Origin: an uncultured Eubacterium sp.
Lineage (GTDB): Bacteria > Bacillota > Clostridia > Oscillospirales > Acutalibacteraceae
NCBI GenBank assembly: GCA_934512155.1
Contig: CAKSWS010000001.1
Coordinates: 1-64,000 of the forward strand
Length of the DNA: 64,000 bases
Direction: 5' to 3'
The position numbers and the translations under genes were made by a program. The notes under the pieces were generated by a model, which saw only the letters and a program-made list of their open reading frames with translations, was not told the DNA's origin and made no database searches. This document shows, piece by piece, positions 26,597 to 34,578 of this stretch; position 1 is the stretch's first letter, and every line of letters begins with the position of its first letter.

Positions 26597-26826
26597 AAAA
26601 GCCTTGGTAAAAGGCTGAGTGTTCATAAGGCAGTTTTGCTTTAAAATAACATCTTTTTTTACAATAATGCGTTAAACCCCACAGATATGCGTTAGCATTA
26701 TCTGTGGGGTTTGCCTTTTCTTGTATTAAAAATATATCATTTTGAAGTGCTATAAAAATTATAATGGATTTTTATGTGAGAAACCAATACTTCCTTATGA
26801 ACACTCAGCCAAATCAAGGCTTTTTT
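26597..26826 (+). terminator. Terminator split by a MITE-like insertion
   Basis: AAAAAGCCTTG (from 26597) and CAAGGCTTTTTT (to about 26826) would form a normal terminator hairpin, but 198 bases of foreign-looking palindromic sequence sit in its loop. The insert brings its own hairpin terminator (AAACCCCACAGAT / ATCTGTGGGGTTT, 26674-26712). Confidence 0.6.
26613..26810. mobile_element. MITE-like element, 198 bp, no coding capacity
   Basis: Perfect 18-bp terminal inverted repeats GGCTGAGTGTTCATAAGG (26613-26630) and its complement (26793-26810). The interior is AT-rich with a strong central hairpin and no ORF of note. A short AAA lies on both sides, too little to prove a target-site duplication. 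Confidence 0.6.
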
Positions 26827-26844
26827 ATGTATAAGTTTATTAAA

Positions 26845-27315
26845 TTAAAGTTCGATTTTGCCTAAATCCTTGTCGTTAACAACATAATAAGCGGCATTGT
26901 CTTCAGCTTTAATATAAATGCGAAGTGATTTAACCTTGCCGTCATATTCCTTTTCAATTTTGTCTGCAACTTCGGCGGTGTTAATTTGCTTGCCGCAAAA
27001 TTCAAAATAAACTTCCTTTGTGGCAATTTTTTGTGCTGTTTTCTTAACTGCTTTTTCTGCTTTTTTAGTTGCGGATTTAACTTCCTTTTCAACTTTTTGA
27101 GTTGCTTCTTTAACATCTGCCTTTGTTTTCTTTGCAGATGATTTAACTGCCTTTTCTGTTTTTTCTGCGGCTGCTTTTACTTCTTTGTCTGCTTTAACGG
27201 CAGCTTCTTTAACTGCTGTTTTTGCTTTTGCTGTTGTTGCTTCCGCTTTAGCAGCGGCTTTTTTAACTTCTTCTTTAACTGCTGCTTTTGCAGTTTCTGT
27301 TTTCTTTGTTGCCAT
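26845..27315 (-). CDS. Lys/Ala-rich protein with C-terminal DUF6465 domain
   Basis: 156 residues. About residues 1-95 are an Ala-Lys-rich, histone H1-like helix made of AVK/AAEKT/KKTA repeats, a probable nucleic-acid or polyanion binder. Residues about 97-156 form a compact domain (EVYFEFCGKQINT... AYYVVN) of the clostridial DUF6465 type. Ribosome binding site AAAGGA. Function unknown; a nucleoid or cell-envelope role are both possible. Confidence 0.75.
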   Translation of the reverse strand: MATKKTETAKAAVKEEVKKAAAKAEATTAKAKTAVKEAAVKADKEVKAAAEKTEKAVKSSAKKTKADVKEATQKVEKEVKSATKKAEKAVKKTAQKIATKEVYFEFCGKQINTAEVADKIEKEYDGKVKSLRIYIKAEDNAAYYVVNDKDLGKIEL

Positions 27316-27489
27316 AATTATCTATCCTTTCAAAAATATTTATTATTTATAAAAATAATATTAGTACCTTTGTTTTTAATAGTCAATCATTTGGGGCAAA
27401 AATGTACAATCGGTTACTATTATGCACTTGAAATTCATTTCTTATTGTATATTTTGCCGAAAAAAATTGTAGTATTTTGTGTGAAAGTG

Positions 27490-28314
27490 CTAAAGTTTTT
27501 CAATTATTTTGCCAATTCCGCCTTGGTCGTTTGATAATGTAACTATATCCGCCATTTCTAAAATTTCTTTTTGAGCGTTTGAAACCGCAACGGAAACGCC
27601 TGCACTTTTAAGCAGTGAAATATCATTTTCTCCGTCTCCTGCAGCCAATGTGTTTTCTTTTTTTAAGTTCATGTAGCCTGTTAAAAATTCAAAAGCCTTA
27701 CCCTTGTCCGCACCGGAATTTGTAATTTCAATAAATTTTCCTGCCAAATACCAATATTGAATGTTTTTTGCATTGCTTAAAATATTTAAAACGATTTTTT
27801 CTTCTTCTTTATTTCTGAATGAAACAAGAATTTCATCTGTTTTTAAATTGCCCTTTTCAATGTAGGCGTAAACATCGTCAACAATTTTTCTTGACTCTCT
27901 AATATATTTTTTTATGTGTTCGTTTTTGTTTTCGTTAATGTAAAAATCAAAGCATTTTTTTGTTAATCTGCCGTAACCGTTAGCAAAAACTTCATAGTAT
28001 AGCCCTGCTTCTTCAATGGCTTTAATGATTTTAAGGCTTGTTTGGCAATCTGTTTGTTTTGAAAAAACGGCTTTTCTTGTTTTTAAATCCGTAATTTCGG
28101 CACCGTTGTTTGTTATGGCAAAATCAAATTCAGGCGTATTAAAAATTTCATTTGAAAGACCGCCCAGGGGTCTGCCTGTAACAGGCACAATTTCAATGCC
28201 ACGCTTTTTTGCTTTTGAAATTGCACTGCGTGTGCCGAGGTCTATAATTTTCTCGCTATTAAAAAGAGTGCCGTCTAAGTCAACGCCGACTAATTTAATG
28301 TTTTTTAATTCCAT
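27490..28314 (-). CDS. HAD-superfamily Cof-type phosphatase
   Basis: 274 residues. Motif I DLDGT with nucleophile Asp12 and Asp14, motif II around VTGR, motif III Lys near GADKGKA, motif IV GDGENDISL. The C2B cap lies in the middle, as in YidA/Cof phosphatases that hydrolyse sugar phosphates, PLP or flavin phosphates. Substrate not predictable. Divergent from the CMD operon. Confidence 0.88.
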   Translation of the reverse strand: MELKNIKLVGVDLDGTLFNSEKIIDLGTRSAISKAKKRGIEIVPVTGRPLGGLSNEIFNTPEFDFAITNNGAEITDLKTRKAVFSKQTDCQTSLKIIKAIEEAGLYYEVFANGYGRLTKKCFDFYINENKNEHIKKYIRESRKIVDDVYAYIEKGNLKTDEILVSFRNKEEEKIVLNILSNAKNIQYWYLAGKFIEITNSGADKGKAFEFLTGYMNLKKENTLAAGDGENDISLLKSAGVSVAVSNAQKEILEMADIVTLSNDQGGIGKIIEKL

Positions 28315-28377
28315 AATTTCACTTCCGTTTGTTATTTTACTATAAAAGCAAAATCATTTCAAATTTTTTATTTGGGG

Positions 28378-28408
28378 TTGACTTAGAGTAAACTCCAAGT
28401 GCTATATT
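28378..28408 (+). promoter_or_regulatory. MerR-type promoter/operator
   Basis: TTGACT (28378-28383) and TATATT (28403-28408) are separated by 19 bases, the over-long spacer typical of MerR-activated promoters. Inside lies the near-palindrome CTTAGAGT-AA-ACTCCAAG, very close to the CTTAGAGTTAACTCTAAG-type sites of AdhR/NmlR-like regulators. No MerR gene is in this window. Confidence 0.8.
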
Positions 28409-28447
28409 ATTATCATAATAAAATTATTGTAAGGTTAGGTGATTTTT

Positions 28448-29020
28448 ATGAAAAAACAAACAGCAGGAAGAGAGGGCTTAGGTGAATTTGCACCAAAGTT
28501 TGCACAGCTTAATGATGATGTTTTGTTTGGCGAGGTTTGGAGCAGAGAGGATAAGCTTTCTTTAAGAGACCGCTCAATAGTAACGCTTTGTGTTTTTATG
28601 GGTAAAGGTTTGGTGGATAATTCATTAAAATACCACTTAATTAACGCAAAAAACAACGGCGTTACAAAAGAGGAAATGGCAGAAATTATAACTCATGCCG
28701 CTTTTTATGCAGGCTGGCCAAATGCTTGGGCTGTTTTTAATATGGCAAAAGAGGTTTATGCCGACGATGCAACGCCTTCAAATCACGGCGGATTTTTTGG
28801 TATGGGCGAACCTAATGTGGCATATGCAAAATATTTTAAAGGCAATTCATACTTAAAACCGCTTGCAAAAACAGATAACATAAGCATTGCAAATGTTAAG
28901 CATTGGCACGGTGCAACAAAGGATGAATGGTTCAGCCATCTTGCCGTAGAGGTTCCGGGTGAAGACGCAAGCAACGAGTGGTGTGAACCGGTTTCAGATG
29001 AAGAATATGAAAATTTATAA
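28448..29020 (+). CDS. Carboxymuconolactone decarboxylase-family protein with shortened cupin
   Basis: 190 residues from ATG 28448 (AAGGTTAGGTG upstream). Residues about 1-115 are an AhpD-like CMD domain (RDRSIVTLC, HLINAKNNGVTKEE, AFYAGWPNAW), but without a CxxC pair, so not a peroxidase of the AhpD type. The rest matches only the ends of the cupin usually fused here: GNSYLKPL, then directly KHWHGATKDEWFSHL. The central cupin part with the metal-binding HxH motif is missing in frame. Controlled by the MerR-type promoter and followed by a flavin reductase, suggesting a reactive-electrophile or redox response. Confidence 0.82.
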   Translation: MKKQTAGREGLGEFAPKFAQLNDDVLFGEVWSREDKLSLRDRSIVTLCVFMGKGLVDNSLKYHLINAKNNGVTKEEMAEIITHAAFYAGWPNAWAVFNMAKEVYADDATPSNHGGFFGMGEPNVAYAKYFKGNSYLKPLAKTDNISIANVKHWHGATKDEWFSHLAVEVPGEDASNEWCEPVSDEEYENL

Positions 29021-29038
29021 AAGAAAGGTGATTGTTTT

Positions 29039-29596
29039 ATGAGAAAGAATTTAGGTGTTAATCCTTGGTTTTATCCTCTGCCGGTTTTAATTATCGGCAC
29101 TTATGACGAAAACGGCAAAGCCGACGCCATGAATGCGGCTTGGGGAGGACTTTATCAGTCAAATATGGTAGAGCTTTGTATAGGTGCAGGCAGAAAAGCT
29201 ACAAAAAATCTTATGAAAACAGGTGGCTTTACAATCGGCTTTGCAGATGCAAATAATGTTGCCGCAAGCGATTATGTGGGCATTGTTTCAGGTAATAACA
29301 CGCCTGATAAAATGGAAAAATCCGGTTTCACAACAGAAAAGGCACAGTTTGTTAACGCACCTATTATTAAAGAATTGCCTCTTGCTCTTGAGTGTAAGTA
29401 TGTTAAAACAACAGAAGAGGGTAACATTATCGGCGAAATAGTTAATATTTGTGCAGATGAATCTATTCTTGATGAAAACGGCACCGTTGACATGAAAAAG
29501 TTTAAGCCTATTTCATTTGAACCTGTGCATAATACTTATCATGTGCTTGGTGATGTTGTGGGTAATGCCTTCAGCGACGGAATGAAGTTAAAATAA
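29039..29596 (+). CDS. Flavin reductase-like FMN-binding protein
   Basis: 185 residues of the flavin-reductase-like (split-barrel) family: PLPVLIIGTYDENGKADAMNAAW at the N-terminus (block given in part), GRKATKNLMKTGGF, and FEPVHNTYHVLGD near the end. Such proteins bind FMN and reduce quinones or act with partner oxidoreductases. 18 bases after the CMD gene with AAAGGTGA as ribosome binding site, so one operon under the MerR-type promoter. Confidence 0.85.
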   Translation: MRKNLGVNPWFYPLPVLIIGTYDENGKADAMNAAWGGLYQSNMVELCIGAGRKATKNLMKTGGFTIGFADANNVAASDYVGIVSGNNTPDKMEKSGFTTEKAQFVNAPIIKELPLALECKYVKTTEEGNIIGEIVNICADESILDENGTVDMKKFKPISFEPVHNTYHVLGDVVGNAFSDGMKLK

Positions 29597-29623
29597 AAAA
29601 AGCCTCCCTTGTAAAAGGGAGGC
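29594..29623 (-). terminator. Terminator between convergent operons
   Basis: GCCTCCCTT-GTAA-AAGGGAGGC. The T-run is on the minus strand, so it mainly ends the pyruvyl transferase transcript; it may also stop the flavin reductase mRNA. Confidence 0.75.
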
Positions 29624-29651
29624 GATTCGGTTACAAAACAATCCTGTTAAT

Positions 29652-30551
29652 TTAAAAATCATTTTTATGTTTTAATGTTTTTAAAAGCTGTCGTGTATAT
29701 TTATTTTGATAAGGAAAACTTTTAATAAGGTTTATTTGGATGTTTTTAACATCCTCTTTTTTTATTTTATAATTTGATTTAATCTCTTCGATTTCAGGAA
29801 AATCGCCGCCGCTTAAATCAAAGGCATTTTCCGTAATGCCGTAGGCTGAATAATAATCTTTATATTTATAACCGTTGCCTAAAATTTTATCTGTCATTTT
29901 GCACCATTTTGAAGGAATGTTAAAGCCGTCGGCAATTATAAGCCCGTGCAGACTTGTGGAAATAACACATTCGCAAGATGCAATTTGTTCTAAAACATTT
30001 TGCGGTTCGCCGGTTAAATCAATAATAACGGAATTTTCAATCCGGTTTTTAATTGTAACATACTCGGGTATATCTTTTTCAACCACGTGAGGAATAATGC
30101 CAAGGGCATATTTTTTTGGGGGCAACTTTTTCAGCATAAACGGTGCCAATATTCCCGGGTCGCCTACAGCACAGTTTATTTTTTTGCCTGTTATTTTTTC
30201 TGCGGCTTTGCGTGAAAGTTCGCCCCTTAAAGCTTTGATTTTTACAGGTCGCACAAATTCCATTTGGCTGTAATCATCATAACCGTGCATCATGCCGGTA
30301 CCCCAAACGTAAATGGGTTTTGTTTTGTTTGCCTTTTCTTGCAATTCTTTGTCGTGCTTGCCTGTTATGGAACCTTTAACAATTCGCTCAAGCACAGAGC
30401 CTATGGCAATCATATCGGATTGGGTAAAAGATTCTTCCTTAACGTTTATGTTAAAAAGATTTTCTATTAATGTTTCATTTAAAATGTCGCCCAAATTTGC
30501 GCATTTGTAATAATAAAGACTTATTTCTTTAGGTGCTTTTTTAAAAAACAT
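29652..30551 (-). CDS. Polysaccharide pyruvyl transferase-family protein
   Basis: 299 residues, CsaB/GumL-type fold that transfers pyruvyl ketal groups to cell-surface polysaccharides. Family features: NLGDILNE at the N-terminus, the glycine-rich VWGTGMMHG, RGELSRK, GDPGILAP, and CVISTSLHGLIIAD near the C-terminus. Ribosome binding site GGAGATAA. Lies downstream of an acyl-transfer pair on the same strand, so the four genes look like one surface-glycan decoration unit. Confidence 0.85.
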   Translation of the reverse strand: MFFKKAPKEISLYYYKCANLGDILNETLIENLFNINVKEESFTQSDMIAIGSVLERIVKGSITGKHDKELQEKANKTKPIYVWGTGMMHGYDDYSQMEFVRPVKIKALRGELSRKAAEKITGKKINCAVGDPGILAPFMLKKLPPKKYALGIIPHVVEKDIPEYVTIKNRIENSVIIDLTGEPQNVLEQIASCECVISTSLHGLIIADGFNIPSKWCKMTDKILGNGYKYKDYYSAYGITENAFDLSGGDFPEIEEIKSNYKIKKEDVKNIQINLIKSFPYQNKYTRQLLKTLKHKNDF

Positions 30552-30623
30552 ACGGTTATCTCCTTTTGCTGATTTTATTATATCAATAATGATAAAAAAA
30601 TCAACAGCGGAAAATAAGGGCTT

Positions 30624-31640
30624 TTAAGCATTTTCGGATTTGTCGGTGCTTTTTACAAACGCCATATAGCCGGTGTTCCAATAATCATATACTGCTTTAT
30701 CGTCAGGTATTTGCAAATTGTATTTTTCTTTAATAAATTTGCCTATGTATTCGGTGGCGGCTTTTGCGCCTGTGTAATTTAAGTGATTGCCTTTGTCTCT
30801 AAAGCAGTTTTCCATGCTTATGTTCATTTGGTCGTATTCTAAGTTTAAGTCTATAAAATATGTGTTGTATTCCTTTGCTAAATCTGCCACGGCATTATGC
30901 CGTTCACTGTTCCAAGATGAGGGCGACGGCATTTCCACAAGCAAAACTTTTAAATTTTCTTTTTGGCAAAATGCCATTAATTTTGCAAATTGCTTTAAAT
31001 TTGCTTTTGAAATTTCTTCCTTTTCGTTTGTGGGTGCCATATAGTCTGTTTTTGTTATTTTAAAAACTTTGTTGTTGTATCTGTATCCATGGGTTTGCAA
31101 TTCTTTTGAAGTTGATAAACTTTGCTTTTTCCATTTGTTGTGGAATTGAAAAACCGGAAAAATGTTATTTATGTCGTTTTCAAAAAACTCCGGCTTTAAA
31201 CTGTCAAAAAAAGATGTAATGCCGTTGGATTTAATTTTTGCTTTTTTGTTTTCATTTGGGTTTGTGTCATAAAGCATATCTGTTTCAATTATAACTGCTT
31301 GCGGCTTTTGGTTTTTGCATACTTTTTCCAAAAGCTGTTGTGATTGTTTTATAGATTGCCTTGCCGACGCACACACGGTAGATGTGTATCCCGTGGATTT
31401 CCACAAATCAAGGGGAGAAAATCCGGAATATAAATCACTGTTGCCTATGCAGGCAATTTGGATGGTGTTGCTTGGTTCATTTATGAAAGAATATGCGTCT
31501 TGCAGCTTGTTTGAAAAGCCTGCGGCACTTTTAGCCGAAAATAAAGTGATTGATAAAAATTGGGTTAAAATCAAAAATGCTGTTAAAAACGCAATTATTC
31601 TTATGAATTTTTTGAATTCATTTTTTATATTCTGCTTCAT
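30624..31640 (-). CDS. SGNH/DltD-like membrane-anchored O-acylation partner
   Basis: About 339 residues. One N-terminal membrane span (about 15-35), then an SGNH-like domain with IGNSDLYSGFSP holding the candidate nucleophile Ser and DKGNHLNYTGA holding the His. Such proteins act with MBOAT acyltransferases (as DltD with DltB or AlgX/J with AlgI) to transfer acyl groups to surface polymers outside the membrane. ATG at 31640 or 31646 are both possible behind AGAGG. Directly follows the MBOAT gene (about 20 bases). Confidence 0.75.
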   Translation of the reverse strand: MKQNIKNEFKKFIRIIAFLTAFLILTQFLSITLFSAKSAAGFSNKLQDAYSFINEPSNTIQIACIGNSDLYSGFSPLDLWKSTGYTSTVCASARQSIKQSQQLLEKVCKNQKPQAVIIETDMLYDTNPNENKKAKIKSNGITSFFDSLKPEFFENDINNIFPVFQFHNKWKKQSLSTSKELQTHGYRYNNKVFKITKTDYMAPTNEKEEISKANLKQFAKLMAFCQKENLKVLLVEMPSPSSWNSERHNAVADLAKEYNTYFIDLNLEYDQMNISMENCFRDKGNHLNYTGAKAATEYIGKFIKEKYNLQIPDDKAVYDYWNTGYMAFVKSTDKSENA

Positions 31641-31658
31641 ATTCATCACACCTCTTGT

Positions 31659-32222
31659 TTAAAAACCTGCATAAATTAGGTCAATAACGCCGTAGCCTTC
31701 GCCGTAAGCACCAAAAATAATTACAAAAAATATCATTGCCATAAATAAAACAAATTTTGTAATGTATGGCATTTTGCTTATTTTTATTCTTATGTCAATG
31801 CCTTTTTCTTTAAGAATTGAAACGGTAATTAAAAGTACGGTTCCCGCAGCAATTAAAATATAATCTTCGGCAGAAAGCCCAAAGCCGTTTTTGTAGCCGG
31901 GTATAAGCACGGCAAAATTAATGTTTGTAAGGGATGCTTTTGCTATGTAAAGTGCTGTTTTTAAATCCTTTGCCCTAAAAATCAACATACCTATATTAAC
32001 AATTATAAAAGTTCTTACTGCTTGAAAAACGGCAAAGGGTTTTGATTTTCTGTTGATTTTTAATTTTGTACAAATTTTGCCAAACAAAGGCTCTGCAAAA
32101 AGTCCTGCCATCATTAAAATGTAGTAATATAAACCGTAGGTAATGTATTTCCAGCCTGCACCGTGCCAAAATCCATTTAAGAACCAAACAAAAAATAAGG
32201 CGGCGGCAGTGGGTATCAGCAT
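31659..32222 (-). pseudogene. MBOAT O-acyltransferase, 3' part after frameshift
   Basis: 187 codons continuing the MBOAT protein in another frame: it begins just before the invariant-His motif (FLNGFWHGAGWKY) and contains four to five further membrane segments. The frame is open upstream of its ATG as well, reading into KKTRKNFSPYYS, which is the natural continuation of the upstream part. So this is the C-terminal third of one gene. It could be translated separately from ATG 32222 only by coupling. Confidence 0.8.
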
Positions 32223-33235
32223 ACTGTAATATGGGCTGAAATTTTTTCTTGTTTTTTTGAAAGTGAAGTAAACGGTTTAGACAGTGAAATGGGGTAAAAA
32301 ATATAATCTCTTAACCAAGTGCCTAACGAAATGTGCCACCTTGTCCAAAATTCATTTATTGATTTTGCAAAAAACGGTTGGTTAAAGTTTTCCGGCAACG
32401 TTATACCCATCATTTCTCCAAGACCGCACATAACATCCATAATTCCCGAAAATTCGCAGTAAAGTTGCAGTGTGTAAAATAAAATGGCGGCAACAATTTG
32501 AATTCCCGAATATTTTTGAGGATTGTCAAACACTGCGCTTACAAGTAAAACCGCCCTGTCAGCAATAATTGTTTTTTTAATTAATCCCCACACAATGCGA
32601 ACACAACCGTTTACAACATTGTGAAAATTCAGCGGCGCACATTTTTTTAGCTGAGTACCCAGTTGGCTGTACCGTGCCACCGGACCCTCCACCACGGTAA
32701 GCATAAAGCCTAAGTAAAGAGCAATGCGAAACGGGTTTTTCTCTGCCTCACACCTGCAATAATAAACATCGGCAAGGTAGCTGATTGCCTGCAATGTGAA
32801 AAACGATATGCCGAGAGGCTGAATTATTGACGCCTCTTTAATACTTAAATTGAAAATACCGTTGACTGTGGAAATAAAAAAGTTTGAGTATTTGCATACA
32901 AGCAAAATTGTCGAAACAGCGGCAATTCCCGTAAACAGCACAGTGCATTTGTATTTTGTGTATTTTTGTTTCAGTTCTTTTCTGCTGCTTTTCTCGGCAA
33001 GTTTTCTTTTTTCTTTGTATTGTCGGTTAATTTTGTCTATTGTCAATCCTGCCGCCCAAACAATCATGGTTTCAAGTAAAATTTGAATTACATTGCCTTT
33101 AGATGAAATAAAGTAAAATATATAAGAGCCGGCAAGCAAAACAATCCATTTTATCTTTTTAGGCACAAGGCTGTAAAGTATAAACGTGGTGCCAAAGTAA
33201 ATTATAAAAAACGCAAAGGTGTTATAGCCAATCAT
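32216..33235 (-). pseudogene. MBOAT O-acyltransferase, 5' part, truncated by frameshift
   Basis: 339 codons of an AlgI/DltB-like membrane-bound O-acyltransferase: about eight hydrophobic segments, PLGISFFTLQAISYLADVY, GPVARYSQL, and FWTRWHISLGTWLRDYIFYP. It stops shortly after the last motif, and the remainder lies in the next frame. The switch point is a run of seven A on the coding strand (T7 at 32252-32258); one additional A restores a single frame of about 520 residues, the normal MBOAT size. Cause may be real loss, phase variation or a sequencing error. Confidence 0.82.
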
Positions 33236-33424
33236 AATTTTATCCTTAATTTATATATTGCATAAAATATAGCAGTTTCTTCTTACTGCTTGGTGAATTT
33301 TTTATTTCAATTTTGTAATTTAGTTAAATTATAATTCTGTTTTTTAATAATTTGCTTAACCGAATATAAAATTCGGGTAAAGAAAAAATGCAAAATCAAC
33401 TAAGGTGTTACAATTAAACGTTAA

Positions 33425-33453
33425 TTGACAAAACTTTGTATGTGTGATATAAA
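33425..33453 (+). promoter_or_regulatory. Promoter of the LiaF-like gene
   Basis: TTGACA, 17 bases, TATAAA. The upstream flank contains TTAAACGTTAA, a small palindrome that could bind a regulator. Confidence 0.7.
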
Positions 33454-33496
33454 AAAATTAAAGCAGTGGTTATGATTTTTGAAAGGGAGGAAAATT

Positions 33497-34213
33497 ATGA
33501 GCAGTAAGGTAAAAGGAATCCTATGGGGTGTTGCAGTTGCCGCTTTAGGTGTTTTGTGGGGCCTTAAAGAAGCAAATATTTTAACCGCTAATTTGTTTTT
33601 TAACGGTTGGTGGACTTTGTTTTTAATTGTTCCCGGTGTTATTTCTCTGATTAAAGATAAAAATAAAACAGGCGGATTTATTATAACTTTTATCGGCGCA
33701 GTGCTTCTTGTTAATTGCTATTATGATTTGGGGCAGTTTAAAGCGTATATAATGCCCGGTGTGGTTGTTCTTATAGGCGTAATCATTATTGCAAACAGCA
33801 TTAAGAATAAAAACGTTGAAAATAAAGACGGTGAAAATTCAAATTTTGATTTTGCCGGTGCGGAAACAGTGCAGTCAAAAGGAAGCAGCGGCGGATACAC
33901 GGCAATTTTTTCAGGTCATAATTATGAATTTACCGGCGATTTTAACGGCGGCAGTTTTACGGCTGTTTTCGGCGGATTGAAAATAGATTTAACAAAGGCA
34001 AACATTAAGCCGGGTTGTTTTATTGAAACTTTTGCCGCTTTCGGCGGCATTGATTTAATTGTGCCAAACGGTTATTATGTAGAGGTTAAGTCAAACAGCA
34101 TTTTTGGCGGCGTTGGTGATAAAACAAATAAATCCTCGGCAACCGTTGAAAACAGAATTTATTTAAACAGTAAAAACATATTCGGCGGCACAGATGTTAA
34201 AACAGGATATTAA
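33497..34213 (+). CDS. LiaF/LiaI-like cell-envelope stress membrane protein
   Basis: 238 residues from ATG 33497 (AAAGGGAGG upstream; an earlier TTG is rejected). Four short membrane segments (about residues 6-24, 30-46, 52-70, 80-98) form the N-terminal transmembrane domain. The C-terminal half is the LiaF-type beta-helix with repeated glycine motifs (AVFGGLKIDL, FAAFGGIDLIVP, SIFGGVGDKT, NIFGGTDVK). LiaF proteins restrain LiaRS-type two-component systems responding to cell-wall damage, but no kinase or regulator is adjacent here. Own promoter and terminator. Confidence 0.82.
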   Translation: MSSKVKGILWGVAVAALGVLWGLKEANILTANLFFNGWWTLFLIVPGVISLIKDKNKTGGFIITFIGAVLLVNCYYDLGQFKAYIMPGVVVLIGVIIIANSIKNKNVENKDGENSNFDFAGAETVQSKGSSGGYTAIFSGHNYEFTGDFNGGSFTAVFGGLKIDLTKANIKPGCFIETFAAFGGIDLIVPNGYYVEVKSNSIFGGVGDKTNKSSATVENRIYLNSKNIFGGTDVKTGY

Positions 34214-34218
34214 AAAAA

Positions 34219-34259
34219 GCAAAGCACCTTTTTACTTCAATGTAAAAAGGTGCTTTTTT
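34219..34259 (+). terminator. Terminator after the LiaF-like gene
   Basis: AAAGCACCTTTTTAC and GTAAAAAGGTGCTTT arms followed by TTTT. Confidence 0.85.
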
Positions 34260-34578
34260 GTTGCCTTTTTTAAATAATAGACATAAACCATTCCACGGTT
34301 TCCGGGTTGTGGTTTATAAGTCGCTTGTTTTTTGCAACATGAAAAGGTGGTACAACTTCGCCGTGTTTACGGCGTAATATATAAAATAAGTAAATATTTA
34401 CAAGTCTCCCTTGTTAAAAGGTGAAAGTTTTTGCTTGCAAAAACCGGGAAATTCAATAAAATTTTGATTGTCTACAAGAATCCCTCCGGCAACATACAGT
34501 ATTGCCGTTCTCATCTAATAAAGGAAATTTAATATCTGCAGCAAATTAGCTTTTTAACAAGTTAGATAAAATAAATTT
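34260..34578. other. Intergenic region with degenerate palindromic repeats
   Basis: No gene. Contains a weak inverted repeat ATAAACCA...TGGTTTAT near 34282-34319 and pieces like TCTCCCTTGTTAAAAGG and AATCCCTCCGGCAAC (about 34400-34500) that resemble worn copies of an interspersed repeat common in gut Firmicutes. Identification is tentative. Confidence 0.35.

Noticed and set aside
31659-33235. Programmed ribosomal frameshift in the MBOAT gene
   Set aside because: No stimulatory pseudoknot or slippery heptamer of a known type could be recognised, and MBOAT genes are normally uninterrupted; a one-base indel in the A-run is simpler.
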